64,000 nt of DNA from Deltaproteobacteria bacterium. GTDB lineage: Bacteria > Desulfobacterota > Desulfobacteria > Desulfobacterales > UBA5852. Within the stretch, counting starts at the first letter, position 1. Every line of letters starts with the position of its first letter. Location of the stretch: contig JAHLLS010000004.1 in assembly GCA_020444045.1 (NCBI GenBank), positions 124,001 to 188,000 on the forward strand, written 5' to 3'. Positions 26,918 through 36,503 of this stretch are shown in pieces. Below the pieces are notes generated by a model. That model ran no database searches, had not been told where the DNA came from, and worked only from the letters and a program-made list of their open reading frames with translations. Made by a program: the position numbers and the translations under genes.

Positions 26918-28066
26918 TCAGTCCCCCCGGTTGAGCAGGTCGTGCGGACTCGATGCCGCCTGCACCAGCGACGACCAAAGGACGGCCGCCAGGTAGGGGA
27001 TCAGCAAAATCCCGGCCACTTCCAGAAAAACGGGTGCGGCAAAACCGGCGTCCAGATGCATGATGGGTGATGTTTCCTGCCAGCCTAGCAGCAGCATGCC
27101 GGCCCATGTTTGGGACGGGGCGTAAACCAGGAAATAAGCGAACATCAAGCCCCCGGCAATAGCGGGCAGGCCCACGATGGCGGCTTTCGTGATCTGAAGG
27201 GCAACGATGTCGCGGCTGGTCCAGCCCAGGGCCTTGAGCAGACCGATCCGTGACCGGCTGCCGATCTGCTGTCGAATGACGCCGGCGGTCAGCAGCGCCA
27301 GGGCGATCACCGCCGGGATATACAGCAGCGCGGCCAGCCCGCCGCGCCGTCCGAAAGCGGTAGCGTAGTGTTTGCGGGTTTCCTGCCGGGTGGCGATATG
27401 GACCGGCCAGGGAAAGACCCGGGCCAGCTCCGGCCGCAGGGCTTCGGCTTCATCGGGGTGAAACACCGCAAGGGCCAGATCGCAGGCCTCGTCCGGGGCC
27501 AGACCCAGAAGGCGGCGGGCATCATCGGGGTGCAGCATGACGAGATCGTGGCTCACGAGGTCGGCTTCTTTGGGGAAGCGCTGTGTTACCCGGACGGTGA
27601 TGGCGTCTGCCCCCTGCAATACCAGATTGGCATCCGGTTCCGGGACGCGGACGCCGCTGCCGGCCACGGCTTCGCCACGAACCGGGGCCTGAATAGCAGC
27701 GTTGGCATTCAACAGGCCTAAAGCGTCCCGATCAGCAGCGACCACGGTGACGGTCGCCAGGGGTGTCGGCACGGTGCCCCAGATGCGGGGGCGGGCGTCG
27801 GTGATACCGGGGACCCTCCGGGCCAGGTCTGTCGCGTGGATGCTGATGGGCTGACCGCCGTCCGGCGTGACGCGGCGTACCACAAGGTCCGGCCCCTGGT
27901 CCAGCAGACGGCTGGTGGTGGCCGTCAGGGCCTGGGACAGCAGCAGACCGGTGGCCAGCATGGTGGTCAGCAGCCCCATGGACAGGGCCATCAGCAGGGT
28001 GGTGCCGGGGTGGGTCAGGAGTTCGCGCCCGGCCCAGAGAACCTGTGCGGTACGTAGGTGCCTCAT
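26918..28066 (-). CDS. FtsX/MacB-type ABC transporter permease
   Basis: A 382-residue permease with one N-terminal transmembrane helix (about residues 22-45), a periplasmic domain (46-240) and three C-terminal helices (about 245-270, 295-325 and 345-370): the type VII (FtsX) architecture. The loop QQIGSRSRIGLLKALGWTSRDI after helix 2 is characteristic of FtsX permeases. Such transporters move no substrate through the membrane but act on periplasmic partners, here possibly the NosL-like protein. It overlaps the upstream small-protein gene by ATGA. Confidence 0.85.
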   Translation of the reverse strand: MRHLRTAQVLWAGRELLTHPGTTLLMALSMGLLTTMLATGLLLSQALTATTSRLLDQGPDLVVRRVTPDGGQPISIHATDLARRVPGITDARPRIWGTVPTPLATVTVVAADRDALGLLNANAAIQAPVRGEAVAGSGVRVPEPDANLVLQGADAITVRVTQRFPKEADLVSHDLVMLHPDDARRLLGLAPDEACDLALAVFHPDEAEALRPELARVFPWPVHIATRQETRKHYATAFGRRGGLAALLYIPAVIALALLTAGVIRQQIGSRSRIGLLKALGWTSRDIVALQITKAAIVGLPAIAGGLMFAYFLVYAPSQTWAGMLLLGWQETSPIMHLDAGFAAPVFLEVAGILLIPYLAAVLWSSLVQAASSPHDLLNRGD

Positions 28067-28467
28067 GGTGCGGCCCTCTGCGCGGCGGCGAGATGTTCTG
28101 CTTCCAGCAGGGGAATCGATTCCGGAGCCTGCCTCGGGAAAACCGGCCTAAAACGCCAGTCGATCGGGGACGATGAAAGGGCCGGTCGCCGCGCCGGCCG
28201 TCCGGAAGGCACCAGGGCCAGTTCGTTCAAGCCGATGGCGTGTAAAAGGGGCGCCGCCTGATCCGGTGGCGGGAAAACACCTCTAAAGGTATCATAGGTC
28301 AGGGTCAAAACGCATAGACTCACCACGGTTAGGGCGATGCCGAGCAGCCATCCGGCCGGTACCAGGCGGTCCAGGGGGAAGCGGTCGGGTTCAAAAGGGC
28401 GCGGTGAATCCGGCGTGGGCTCAGGGCCTGGGCGGTCGTTTGCCGGTGAGTGTTTCCCAGTTGGCAT
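28063..28467 (-). CDS. Small single-span membrane protein in NosL/ABC operon
   Basis: A 134-residue protein with a proline-rich N-terminus, one hydrophobic segment (about residues 37-60) and a periplasmic-looking C-terminal part. I do not recognise the family. It overlaps the NosL-like gene by about 47 bases and the permease by 4 bases, which supports a real coupled gene in this operon. It could be a linker or assembly factor for the ABC transporter. Confidence 0.6.
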   Translation of the reverse strand: MPTGKHSPANDRPGPEPTPDSPRPFEPDRFPLDRLVPAGWLLGIALTVVSLCVLTLTYDTFRGVFPPPDQAAPLLHAIGLNELALVPSGRPARRPALSSSPIDWRFRPVFPRQAPESIPLLEAEHLAAAQRAAP

Positions 28468-29032
28468 GGTTCAGTTCATCCAGGCGAAAAACGTGTTTGG
28501 CACCGTGACGCCGGCGAAAGGCTTCCAGATGGGTCGGATCCTTTAACGGCACCAGGGCGGGGCCCATGGGCCCGATAACGTCCGAACCCGAAACCCAGAA
28601 AACGTGGCGAGCATCCAGCGCTTCCCCACTCAAATAGGTCAAGACCACCGGGCGTTTGAGCTGTACTGCTGTCGCTCCGAGGAAAATATCGGGGTGCAGC
28701 CAGGCATTCAGCATGCAGCCCGGCGAGCAGAAGTAATAGGTGGGCCCCTCCTGGAGTTCGATGGCCGCCGCAAACCGGGGGTAACGGATCGGCAGCATGG
28801 CGCACACGGGACAGCGGTCTTCGGGACTGATGCGCATTTCTCCGTCCGGGGCAAGCGGCTGCTGTCCGGGTGTCGGGCCGCCCGCCAGGCATACGCCGCG
28901 GGCGCCAATGGCGACAGCTAAACACAGGATTCCGAAAAACAATGATGATCGGACCAGATAAACCGGGTTTGGCGTCCGTCGGTCGTTTTTGTCGAATCCG
29001 CTTTTGTCGCAAGCAGGGGGCATGGTCATCAT
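28421..29032 (-). CDS. NosL-like metal-binding accessory protein
   Basis: About 203 residues with an N-terminal hydrophobic export segment. The NosL signature is clear: EDRCPVCAML, then about 30 residues later YYFCSPGCM (C-x2-C and C-x3-C). NosL of the nitrous oxide reductase system binds Cu(I) and is an accessory for copper-site assembly. No nosZ, nosD or nosR is present, so the target here is different. The start is uncertain: ATG codons at 29032 and 29029 lack a good ribosome site. First gene of a five-gene operon with an FtsX-type ABC transporter. Confidence 0.8.
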   Translation of the reverse strand: MMTMPPACDKSGFDKNDRRTPNPVYLVRSSLFFGILCLAVAIGARGVCLAGGPTPGQQPLAPDGEMRISPEDRCPVCAMLPIRYPRFAAAIELQEGPTYYFCSPGCMLNAWLHPDIFLGATAVQLKRPVVLTYLSGEALDARHVFWVSGSDVIGPMGPALVPLKDPTHLEAFRRRHGAKHVFRLDELNHANWETLTGKRPPRP

Positions 29033-29202
29033 CGTCGGGCGTCGAAGTAAACCGTTATATCGAAACCGGGTGCGGCCGGGCAGGATCACAGGCCATGATG
29101 GCTGCTTCCGGGCGCCAGGGTTTCCCCAAACATCAGAAGATGATATCAGTCTGGACGATCTGCATCGCCCTGTCAATAGGGCATCCAACCGGAAGAGGCA
29201 TT

Positions 29203-29892
29203 GTGAATTTTTGGGACGGATATGCCATGTTTCTCATGGGATTCCTGGGTACGGGCCATTGCCTGGGCATGTGCGGACCCCTGGTTTTTGCGTTTCCCGG
29301 CCAGGTGGGCGGCATGAAGGCGCACGGGGCCTACCACGCCGGCCGCATCCTGACCTATACCCTGGTGGGACTGATCATGGGGGGTATCGGCGGGGCGGTC
29401 GTTCTTCTGGCCGGCCGGACTCAGGGCAATCCCCTGGGGTGGATGGCAGGAATCCAGAGCGGCCTGGCCCTGGTCGCGGGGATGTTCATGCTGGGGTTCG
29501 GATTGACACGGATCGGGTTGATCCCGGAGCCGGACTGGATGGCCGCCGCCACGCCCACCCGTATTCCGGGGGCACGGCATTTCCTGCGCCGGTCGGACCA
29601 GGCCCGTCCGGAATGGCGCCTGTTTGCCACCGGCTTGATCATGGGACTGCTGCCCTGCGGCCTTTCCTTTGCGGCCTTTGCCCGCGCCCTGGCCACGGCG
29701 GAACCGCTGGCCGGCGCGGGGCTGGCGCTGGCTTTCGGGCTGGGGACCCTCCCGGGGCTGCTGCTGTTGGGCACCGGGCTCGCGGTGGTGGCCCGCCGCT
29801 ACCGGCGGCACTCGGACCTGCTGGCCGGTGTGGTGATGATCGCCATTGCCGGCCGTTTGCTGGTGGACGGTGTGCTGGCTTTGTGGCCCTAG
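29203..29892 (+). CDS. Sulfite exporter TauE/SafE family-like membrane protein with GHCxGMCGP motif
   Basis: A 229-residue protein with six or more hydrophobic segments. The first helix carries GTGHCLGMCGPLVFA (residues about 13-27) and the second half LLPCGLSFAAFARAL, the two pseudo-repeat motifs of the DsbD_2/SafE-like group. Relatives with this motif often accompany cytochrome oxidase copper assembly or metal export. The start is a GTG at 29203 with GAGG 4 bases upstream; the earlier open frame reads across the divergent NosL region. It is divergent from the NosL/ABC operon, with which it may share metal or thiol handling. Confidence 0.8.
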   Translation: MNFWDGYAMFLMGFLGTGHCLGMCGPLVFAFPGQVGGMKAHGAYHAGRILTYTLVGLIMGGIGGAVVLLAGRTQGNPLGWMAGIQSGLALVAGMFMLGFGLTRIGLIPEPDWMAAATPTRIPGARHFLRRSDQARPEWRLFATGLIMGLLPCGLSFAAFARALATAEPLAGAGLALAFGLGTLPGLLLLGTGLAVVARRYRRHSDLLAGVVMIAIAGRLLVDGVLALWP

Positions 29893-30086
29893 CCGTCGTC
29901 ATGCCTCCGATCGCGTGGCCGGCGGCTGAAAAAGTGATTTTGTCCGGCAGGGTTTCATGCGTTGTAGCGGGCCGCCATTTTCGTTGGGGGATGTAAGGCT
30001 GGCACAAAGCGGCGAGCTTTGCTATAGGCCGGAGGCGTTTTCGCAAAAAGCGACCTTGATCGATAACACCTGAGGAGAACGTGGTT

Positions 30087-30899
30087 ATGGAATGGAAGAC
30101 CCCCCGGTGGTTTGACGCGGACGACCGCAGCGCGCAACTGGATGAGCATATCGATCGCACGGACGTGGCCCACTTCGGATATCGCCGGATGCCGACCGCT
30201 GAAAAAGTGGACTGGGTGCGCCGGCACTTCAACCGCGTGGCGCCGAAATACGATCTCATGAATACCCTTCTCAGCTTCGGGATCCAATACGCTTGGAAGC
30301 GCACGGCCATCCGCATGATGGGACTGTCACCCGGCGACCGGGTGCTGGACGTCTGCGGCGGCACGGCCGATCTGTCCATCATGGCCTCCCGGCGCACCGG
30401 CGCCGGGGGACGGTGTGTGGTCTACGATATCAACCGGGCCATGCTGCAGGCGGGTCAGCCCAAGGTCAGGGCGATGCCTTGCGGCGAGCGGATTCAATTC
30501 GTCCAGGGCGATGCCGAAAGCATACCCTATCCCGAACATAGCTTCGATGCCGCCATGGTGGGCTTCGGCATTCGCAACGTCACCCACATGGAGCAGGGCT
30601 TTCGGGAAATGCACCGGGTGCTGAAACCCGGCGGAACGTTTATGTGCCTGGAATTTTCAAGACCCGTCAACCCCGTGTTTCGCTGGCTGTATGATATGTA
30701 CTCTTTCTATGCGATGCCTTTCCTGGGCCAGTTGCTCGCGGGATCGGCCGAGTCTTATTCCTGCCTGCCGGAAACCATCCGCCTTTTCCATCTGCCGGAT
30801 GAGATGTCCGCCATCCTGACCCGCATCGGTTTCAGCCACGTCCACTACCGGCGGCTGACCAACGGGATTGCGGTCGTGCATGTCGGGCGCAAGGGATGA
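30087..30899 (+). CDS. Demethylmenaquinone/ubiquinone methyltransferase (UbiE/MenG family)
   Basis: A 270-residue SAM-dependent methyltransferase. UbiE family motifs: FNRVAPKYDLMNTLLSFG near residue 49, the SAM site VLDVCGGTADLS, QGDAESIPYPEHSFDAAMVGFGIRNV and LKPGGTFMCLEFSRP. These match the enzyme adding the final C-methyl group in menaquinone synthesis. It is somewhat long at the N-terminus (about 40 extra residues). ATG at 30087 with GAGGAG 9 bases upstream; a GTG two codons earlier is possible. A convergent UbiA prenyltransferase follows. Confidence 0.88.
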   Translation: MEWKTPRWFDADDRSAQLDEHIDRTDVAHFGYRRMPTAEKVDWVRRHFNRVAPKYDLMNTLLSFGIQYAWKRTAIRMMGLSPGDRVLDVCGGTADLSIMASRRTGAGGRCVVYDINRAMLQAGQPKVRAMPCGERIQFVQGDAESIPYPEHSFDAAMVGFGIRNVTHMEQGFREMHRVLKPGGTFMCLEFSRPVNPVFRWLYDMYSFYAMPFLGQLLAGSAESYSCLPETIRLFHLPDEMSAILTRIGFSHVHYRRLTNGIAVVHVGRKG

Positions 30900-30951
30900 C
30901 GGTTCCGTAAAAAGTCCGATATCGGGCAAATTGGACGTTTATGGATGGGCG

Positions 30952-31899
30952 CTAGAATAAAAGACGGACGGCCACGATCGCAAAAAGCGCCATGGGGAAA
31001 TAGCTGGCACGGTTGAAGAGCTGCATGGCATCGGTTTTGCGTTCGGAATCGTAGAGCCGCCAGGCCGGCCAGATGAGCAGGTAGCTTCCGGTGGCCAGGG
31101 TGAGGAGATAATACGCCGGCCCGAAGGCTGTCTGGGAGAAAAGAAACAGCACCAGATTGGCCAGCACGGCCAGCAGCAGGGTGCCCAGGATGATGTCCTT
31201 TGTTCGTTTGAGCCCCAGGGTGACCGGAATCGTGCGGGCGCCGAAACGCTGGTCTTCCTCGATATCCGTCCAGTCATTGGGGGCGTTCTGTCCGCCGATC
31301 TCCCAGAAAAAGATCACCAGGAACAGAAAAAGCAGAAAGACGGCCGACGGCGCCGGATCGACGGCAAAGACGGCGGCGATGGCCCCGGCCGATTTGACGG
31401 CCCCGCTGACCAGCGCCCGGTACGGGCTCACCCGCCACAGCAGGCAGTAAACCGCTTCCAGTAGACACCCTGCTCCAAAAATAAGCAGACAGACAGGATT
31501 GAGCCAATAGGCCCCCAGGGCGGCCATGACGCCCCATCCGATCGCCCAGGCCAGGCCGGCCGGCAGGCTGATCAGTCCCTGGGCCATGGGGTGGCGCACC
31601 AGCAGGGCGTCGATATCGCTGGCGTGGGCGGCGCCTTCAAATCCGCCCGCCTCCAGTTTGGCGCGGTCGGAACGGTAGCCGATGACGTCATTCAAGGCAT
31701 AGACGGCCGTATAGCCCGCAAAAACGGTGACCAGGCCCACGATGATAGTGCCCGGGGCGGGGAATTCGCCCAGCCATAACAGCGCGGCCATACAGGGCGT
31801 TGTCATATCGATGATGCCGTGGGGGGTGCGCGAGAGCGCCCAGAAGTGTTTCAGTTTGTCACGGTACCGGGCGGAGGTCATCTGCGATAGGGGTGCCAA
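30952..31899 (-). CDS. UbiA family prenyltransferase
   Basis: A 315-residue integral membrane prenyltransferase. Both Asp-rich Mg/diphosphate sites are visible: N70-D78 (NDVIGYRSD) and D209-D216 (DWTDIEED). About eight to nine hydrophobic helices. UbiA enzymes attach a prenyl chain to aromatic acids in quinone or heme synthesis; next to a UbiE/MenG methyltransferase a menaquinone role is likely. The start is a TTG at 31899 with AGGA 7 bases upstream; an ATG at 31881 is the alternative. Confidence 0.85.
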   Translation of the reverse strand: MAPLSQMTSARYRDKLKHFWALSRTPHGIIDMTTPCMAALLWLGEFPAPGTIIVGLVTVFAGYTAVYALNDVIGYRSDRAKLEAGGFEGAAHASDIDALLVRHPMAQGLISLPAGLAWAIGWGVMAALGAYWLNPVCLLIFGAGCLLEAVYCLLWRVSPYRALVSGAVKSAGAIAAVFAVDPAPSAVFLLFLFLVIFFWEIGGQNAPNDWTDIEEDQRFGARTIPVTLGLKRTKDIILGTLLLAVLANLVLFLFSQTAFGPAYYLLTLATGSYLLIWPAWRLYDSERKTDAMQLFNRASYFPMALFAIVAVRLLF

Positions 31900-32033
31900 C
31901 GGTTCGTCCTGTGGGGTTATGCCGTTTTTAAAACCCGGCCTGTTTCTGGCGATTTTGGAAAGCGCGGTGCGTCACCGTATTTGCGACCATGAGCACTTAA
32001 CATGAGCGCCGGGGATCGTCAATCGACGGCACG

Positions 32034-32549
32034 TCAAGGGAGAAAAAACATCAGATCTTCCGATGGGCAGGTCAGGGCGTATTCCATTACCCAGGGGGCA
32101 TAGCGACCGATAGCAAAAATCTGTTGCATGGCGGTTTCCACGTTCGCTCGGGCAGTTGCCGACGCGGGGCTCAGCAGCCGGGGAATCAGGAGGGCATTGA
32201 CATAGGGGATGGCTTCCCGGCGGCAGAAGGCAGCCCCCGGGCCGTCGTCGATGACGACAAACGTGCCGACGCCGCTCAAAAAGAGGGTGATGCATTCGCG
32301 TTCACCCGGATCCAGGCCGTTTCGATCCGTCCCGACAGAGACCGCCGGCAGGCATTGGGCGTGCAGCACCAAGCGCTCTTCCTGCCGCCATTGGCGAAAC
32401 GCGGACGCACCGGGATAGTCGGCCACGGTCATTTCCCGGAAAGCCGCCGGCCCGGTCCCCACCCGGTAGTGTTCCATCAGGGGCGTCATCCAGCCGGATT
32501 TAAAAAGCAGGATAGCAGACGAAGCATCGATAAGGATGGATTTTTTCAT
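32034..32549 (-). CDS. PIN-domain-like protein downstream of cysK
   Basis: A 171-residue protein with PIN-type nuclease features: an N-terminal ILIDASSAILLF (first acidic residue D8), LDPGERECITLFL (E-type acidic site) and VIDDGPGAAFCRREAIPYV near residue 110, matching the DDxxAR-like third site only loosely. PIN proteins are usually toxins of VapBC modules, but no antitoxin gene is visible. It lies 41 bases after cysK on the same strand and may be cotranscribed with cysE-cysK. Fold assignment is moderate; function unknown. Confidence 0.6.
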   Translation of the reverse strand: MKKSILIDASSAILLFKSGWMTPLMEHYRVGTGPAAFREMTVADYPGASAFRQWRQEERLVLHAQCLPAVSVGTDRNGLDPGERECITLFLSGVGTFVVIDDGPGAAFCRREAIPYVNALLIPRLLSPASATARANVETAMQQIFAIGRYAPWVMEYALTCPSEDLMFFLP

Positions 32550-32590
32550 CGTCAGCCCCTGGCGCCTTATCGCCGTCGGATCGGTTTCAG

Positions 32591-33511
32591 CTATAGGAAA
32601 AGGGGCGTGCTGATGTAGCGCTCCCCGGTGCTGGCCAAAATGACGACAATGGTTTTGCCGGCATTGTCGGCCTGTCCGGCAACCCGCAGGGCGGCCGCGA
32701 CGGCGGCCCCGGAAGAAATGCCGCACAGGATGCCTTCTTCTTTGGCAAGGCGCCGGGCGGTGGCAAAGGCGTCGTCATTGGTCACGGTGACCACCTCGTC
32801 GATCAGGGTGGTATCCAGAATTTCGGGCACAAAGCCGGCGCCGATACCCTGGATTTTGTGCGGCCCCGGGCTTCCGCCGGACAATACCGGCGAGTCGGCC
32901 GGTTCGACGGCGATGGTTCGAAAGGATGCCTTGCAGGCTTTGATGCCCTGGCTGACGCCGGTAATGGTGCCGCCGGTGCCGACACCGGCCACCAGCAGAT
33001 CGACCTTGCCGCCGGTGTCGGCCCAGATTTCTTCGGCCGTGGTCTCCCGATGGATGCGCGGGTTGGCGGGGTTGGCAAACTGGTCGGGCATGAAAGCGTC
33101 CGCTGTTCGGGCCACGATATCCCGGGCTTTCTGGATGGCGCCTTTCATCCCGTCACTGCCGGGGGTCAGCACCAGTTCGGCGCCCAGGTGGGTCAGCAGT
33201 TTGCGTCGCTCGACGCTCATGGTATCCGGCATGGTGAGGCACAGCCGATAGTCCTTGGCGGCACAGATGAACGCCAGGGCGATCCCCGTGTTGCCGCTGG
33301 TGGGCTCGACAATGAGGCTGTCAGGGCCGATGCGGTTTTCGGCTTCTGCCGCCGCGATCATGGCCGCGCCGATGCGGTCTTTGACGCTCCCCAGGGGGTT
33401 GAAAAATTCCAGTTTGGCGTAAATGGCGGCATCGAGACCGGCCGCCGTTCGGTTCAGTTTCACCAGCGGCGTACGGCCGATGGTGTCGGCAATATGGGCA
33501 TGCATGGCCAT
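32591..33511 (-). CDS. cysK: Cysteine synthase (O-acetylserine sulfhydrylase)
   Basis: A 306-residue PLP enzyme making cysteine from O-acetylserine and sulfide. The PLP lysine K44 is in NPLGSVKDR, the substrate loop is [13 protein letters not shown], and the phosphate loop is [11 protein letters not shown]. The start at 33511 is chosen because AAGGAG lies 8 bases upstream. It lies 38 bases after cysE, the enzyme that supplies O-acetylserine; CysK and CysE usually form the cysteine synthase complex. Confidence 0.95.
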   Translation of the reverse strand: MAMHAHIADTIGRTPLVKLNRTAAGLDAAIYAKLEFFNPLGSVKDRIGAAMIAAAEAENRIGPDSLIVEPTSGNTGIALAFICAAKDYRLCLTMPDTMSVERRKLLTHLGAELVLTPGSDGMKGAIQKARDIVARTADAFMPDQFANPANPRIHRETTAEEIWADTGGKVDLLVAGVGTGGTITGVSQGIKACKASFRTIAVEPADSPVLSGGSPGPHKIQGIGAGFVPEILDTTLIDEVVTVTNDDAFATARRLAKEEGILCGISSGAAVAAALRVAGQADNAGKTIVVILASTGERYISTPLFL

Positions 33512-33549
33512 GGGCAATTCTCCTTTGGGGCCGGACAGGCTCCGAACGC

Positions 33550-34500
33550 TTATTTGTAGACGAGCTTGGGGGTCTCCAGCATGACACGGGTGTTGGCCGG
33601 TACGGATTCCGTCAACCAGACATTGCCGCCAATGGTCGTGTTGGCGCCGATGACCGTTTCTCCGCCGAGGATGGTGGCCCCCGAATAGATGATTACGTTG
33701 TCTTCGATGGTGGGGTGGCGTTTTTGCTGCCGCAATTCGGATACCTTGTCGCGCGGCAGCGACAGGGCGCCTAAGGTCACCCCCTGGTAAATGCGGACAT
33801 TGTCGCCGATTTGGGTCGTTTCACCGATGACGACCCCCGTGCCGTGATCGATCACGAAACGCTTGCCGATGCGGGCGCCGGGGTGGATGTCGATGCCGGT
33901 ATGGCTGTGGGCGTACTCCGTCATGATGCGGGGCAGCAGCGGAACGTCGAGTCGGTAGAGGCGGTGGGCCAGACGATAGACCGTGAGGGCGTACATGCCG
34001 GGATAGCTAAAAATGATCTCGTCATGGCTTTTGGCGGCCGGATCGCCGTCAAAGGCGGCCTGTACGTCGGCCGCCAGGGTCTTGCGGAGCTCCGGGATGG
34101 CCTGGAGGACTTCCAGGGCCACCTGGTATCCCTTTTCGGTATGGCGGGCGCAGGGCAGGTTGTGGCGGAAGCATTCATGCCGCACACTCAGGGAGACCTG
34201 GTGGGACAGGCTGTCGAAAAAGTGGGAGACGGCCTGCCCCAGACTGTAGCGCAGGTTGACGGGGTCCAGTTTCTCATTGGAAAAATAGCCGGGGAAGATG
34301 ATTTCACGAAACTGGTTGATGATCGCCACGACCGATTCCCGGGAGGGGATCGGATCGTACTCGACGTGCGTGTAGCATTTCACGTCATCGCAGATGTGAA
34401 TGATATCTTCGGCGATGGCCGGAATTTTTTCCCGGTAGGCGGAGAGCAGGCCGGCTTCCCGGGTGCAAACGGATTTTCGGTCGAGGGGGTCGTTTTCCAT
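33550..34500 (-). CDS. cysE: Serine O-acetyltransferase
   Basis: A 316-residue serine acetyltransferase of the long (EpsC-like) type. The C-terminal third is the left-handed beta-helix with hexapeptide repeats, from [14 protein letters not shown] through [16 protein letters not shown] to [19 protein letters not shown]. The N-terminal 150 residues are helical and longer than E. coli CysE. It acetylates serine for cysteine synthesis. It precedes cysK in an operon. Confidence 0.92.
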   Translation of the reverse strand: MENDPLDRKSVCTREAGLLSAYREKIPAIAEDIIHICDDVKCYTHVEYDPIPSRESVVAIINQFREIIFPGYFSNEKLDPVNLRYSLGQAVSHFFDSLSHQVSLSVRHECFRHNLPCARHTEKGYQVALEVLQAIPELRKTLAADVQAAFDGDPAAKSHDEIIFSYPGMYALTVYRLAHRLYRLDVPLLPRIMTEYAHSHTGIDIHPGARIGKRFVIDHGTGVVIGETTQIGDNVRIYQGVTLGALSLPRDKVSELRQQKRHPTIEDNVIIYSGATILGGETVIGANTTIGGNVWLTESVPANTRVMLETPKLVYK

Positions 34501-34557
34501 GAAACGCTAATCCTTGCCGTAGCATTGTTCAGGGGTGAAACCGCCGCGCCAGTTTCT

Positions 34558-34698
34558 CAGGCTGCTGAAAATCTATTGCGCTTGGCAATACAGCGTTAAA
34601 ATTCTTCTCCAAATGCTCATTTATTGCACATAAACTGCGCTTTTCCATCGGATTTTGCGTTGTCTTGCCTGCGCTCATAGCAGTTTTTCTGCAGCCTG
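34558..34698. repeat. Long palindromic element (family P), copy 1
   Basis: Ends CAGGCTGCTGAAAA and TTTTTCTGCAGCCTG are inverted repeats. The 141-base element has an inner hairpin-like part around 34611-34648. It lies between cysE and the sigma-54 regulator; nothing else is visible in this gap. Confidence 0.7.
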
Positions 34699-34799
34699 TA
34701 AGGCATACCTGACAGTATAGGGGTTTGCGGCCCATTGTCAACGAAGCGTCAGCGTCGCCCCCGGATTGGATTCGGGGTCCGATTTGGGAATAGATCCGG

Positions 34800-36155
34800 T
34801 TAAAGATCGCGGTGAAGATCGATACCGTGTTTTTTGATCCGCTTCCAGACCGTGACCCGGCTCACGCCCAAATGCCGGGCGGCTTCGGACTGGTTGCCAT
34901 TGGCCAGTCGCAGGGCGTTCAGCAGGGCCTCCCGTTCCGGTCCGGCGGGGATATCGCGGGAGGCGGTTGCCGGGGTACCGCGAACAATCCGCTGCGGTAA
35001 ATGCGCCGGCCCGATCCAACCGCCGGGGCACAGGACGAAGGCATACTCGATCGTGTTGCGCAGTTCGCGGACATTGCCGGGCCAGGTATAGCTTAGCAGG
35101 GCGTCCATGGCTTCGGGGGACAGGCCTTCGATCGTTTTTCCGCTGCGCTGGTTGTTCTGGAGGATGAATCCCTGCACCAGCAGCGGGATATCTTCCATGC
35201 GGTCCTGCAGGGCGGGCATGGTCAGGGGGAAGACATTGATCCGGAAATAGAGATCTTCGCGAAACTGGCCTTCGGCGATACTTTTTTCCAGGTTTTTGTT
35301 GGTGGCGGATATGATGCGGACATTCACCGCGATGGGGTGGTGATCGCCCACCCGTTCGATCTCCTTTTCTTCCAGCACCCGCAGGAGTTTGACCTGGGTC
35401 GTCAAAGGAATGTCACCGATTTCGTCCAGAAAAATGGTACCGCCATGGGCGGCTTCGAATCGCCCGATACGCGCCCGGTCGGCCCCGGTATAGGCCCCTT
35501 TGACATGACCGAAGAGTTCACTTTCCAGCAGGTTTTCGTTGAGGGCGGCGCAGTTGACCTTGATAAACGGTTTGGTCTTGCGGGGTCCGGCGTCATGCAC
35601 GGCGCGGGCCGACAGTTCTTTGCCGGTGCCACTGGGGCCGTGGATCAGCACCGGCGCGTCGCTCTGGGCGACATTGTCAATCAATTCAAACAGGCGCTGC
35701 ATGGCGGGGGCGTGGCCGATAATGCCGTGAAACCCGTCATCCAGACGGCAGGTCTGACGCAGCGATATGATTTCCTGCTGCTGGCGAACAATTTCGGAGA
35801 TGTCCGTCAGGGTTTCGATGGCGCCGACCACGTTGCCGTGATCGTCTTTCAATACCGAGGCATTTTTCATGACGAACAGGGCCCGGCCGTTTTTATCGGT
35901 GATGGTGCATTTTTTGGCCCGGATGCGGTTGCGGACATAGAGACTGCACCACTCCTTGCCGGCGCCCCGGCCATAAATCTGGCACCCCGAGCAGTTCAGC
36001 ACCCGGCAGTTGCGCCCCACCAGTTCTTCGGCGGAATAGCCGGTCAGTTTCTCGGCGGCCGGGTTCATATTCAGAATGGTTCCCCGGGCATCGACCACCA
36101 GAAGACCGTCATGCAATGTATTGACGATGGTTTCCCAGAAGCTGGCAATGTCCAT
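34800..36155 (-). CDS. Sigma-54-dependent transcriptional activator with Cys-rich PAS domain
   Basis: A 451-residue enhancer-binding protein. PAS domain about residues 8-118, with an unusual set of cysteines C50, C55, C58, C70 and C83. AAA+ domain about 142-370: Walker A GPSGTGKE, the sigma-54 contact loop GAYTGA (Tyr instead of Phe), Walker [12 protein letters not shown]. The C-terminal Fis-type HTH ([20 protein letters not shown]) binds DNA. AAGGAG lies 8 bases before the ATG. It is divergent from the octaheme cytochrome operon, whose promoter is of the sigma-54 type, so it very probably controls it. The cysteines suggest a redox, heme or Fe-S signal; this is inference. Confidence 0.92.
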   Translation of the reverse strand: MDIASFWETIVNTLHDGLLVVDARGTILNMNPAAEKLTGYSAEELVGRNCRVLNCSGCQIYGRGAGKEWCSLYVRNRIRAKKCTITDKNGRALFVMKNASVLKDDHGNVVGAIETLTDISEIVRQQQEIISLRQTCRLDDGFHGIIGHAPAMQRLFELIDNVAQSDAPVLIHGPSGTGKELSARAVHDAGPRKTKPFIKVNCAALNENLLESELFGHVKGAYTGADRARIGRFEAAHGGTIFLDEIGDIPLTTQVKLLRVLEEKEIERVGDHHPIAVNVRIISATNKNLEKSIAEGQFREDLYFRINVFPLTMPALQDRMEDIPLLVQGFILQNNQRSGKTIEGLSPEAMDALLSYTWPGNVRELRNTIEYAFVLCPGGWIGPAHLPQRIVRGTPATASRDIPAGPEREALLNALRLANGNQSEAARHLGVSRVTVWKRIKKHGIDLHRDL

Positions 36156-36180
36156 CCGGATTGCTCCTTGATGAGTGTCA

Positions 36181-36217
36181 ACCTGTTAACTTAACAGGTG
36201 TTAACATAAGCTTAACA
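36181..36217. promoter_or_regulatory. Candidate activator-binding array (TGTTAA/TTAACA half-sites)
   Basis: ACCTGTTAACTTAACAGGT (36181-36199) is a perfect 9-1-9 palindrome and TGTTAA-N7-TTAACA (36199-36217) follows, giving four alternating half-sites. It lies 26 bases before the regulator start and about 175 bases before the -24/-12 promoter, where an upstream activating sequence is expected. Likely bound by the adjacent activator, also allowing autoregulation. Confidence 0.75.
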
Positions 36218-36389
36218 AAACGGTTTGGCAAGGAGGATTCGAGCACGAGAGCCCATTTCCCTTTTCATTTTGGCCAGTGCCGGGAAAAAGATAAAAAAAA
36301 TATTGATTTTAGTGTGTTGCGGTAATAGATGTATGAATATTATTGTGAGTATTATCTCTCGTATCTCGCCTCACCCTCTATTTTTTCGC

Positions 36390-36405
36390 TGGCACCATCG
36401 TTGCA
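36390..36405 (+). promoter_or_regulatory. Sigma-54 (-24/-12) promoter of the octaheme cytochrome operon
   Basis: TGGCACCATCGTTGCA matches the consensus TGGCAC-N5-TTGCA with exact GG to GC spacing of 10 bases. Transcription should start near 36416, giving about 88 bases of leader before the ATG at 36504. Confidence 0.85.
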
Positions 36406-36503
36406 CTATCCCATTTGATCTTCGACCTGCGGTGTTTGGGTATCAGAATGTTTCTGTATCGTATCGCGGGACGGATCGTTAACCCCTTCGACGGGAGCAA
36501 ACC

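Noticed and set aside
30900..30957. Possible further copy of the long palindromic element between the methyltransferase and the UbiA gene
   Set aside because: Only a GTCCGATATCGGG-like left half is present; there is no matching right arm, so it is too weak to call.
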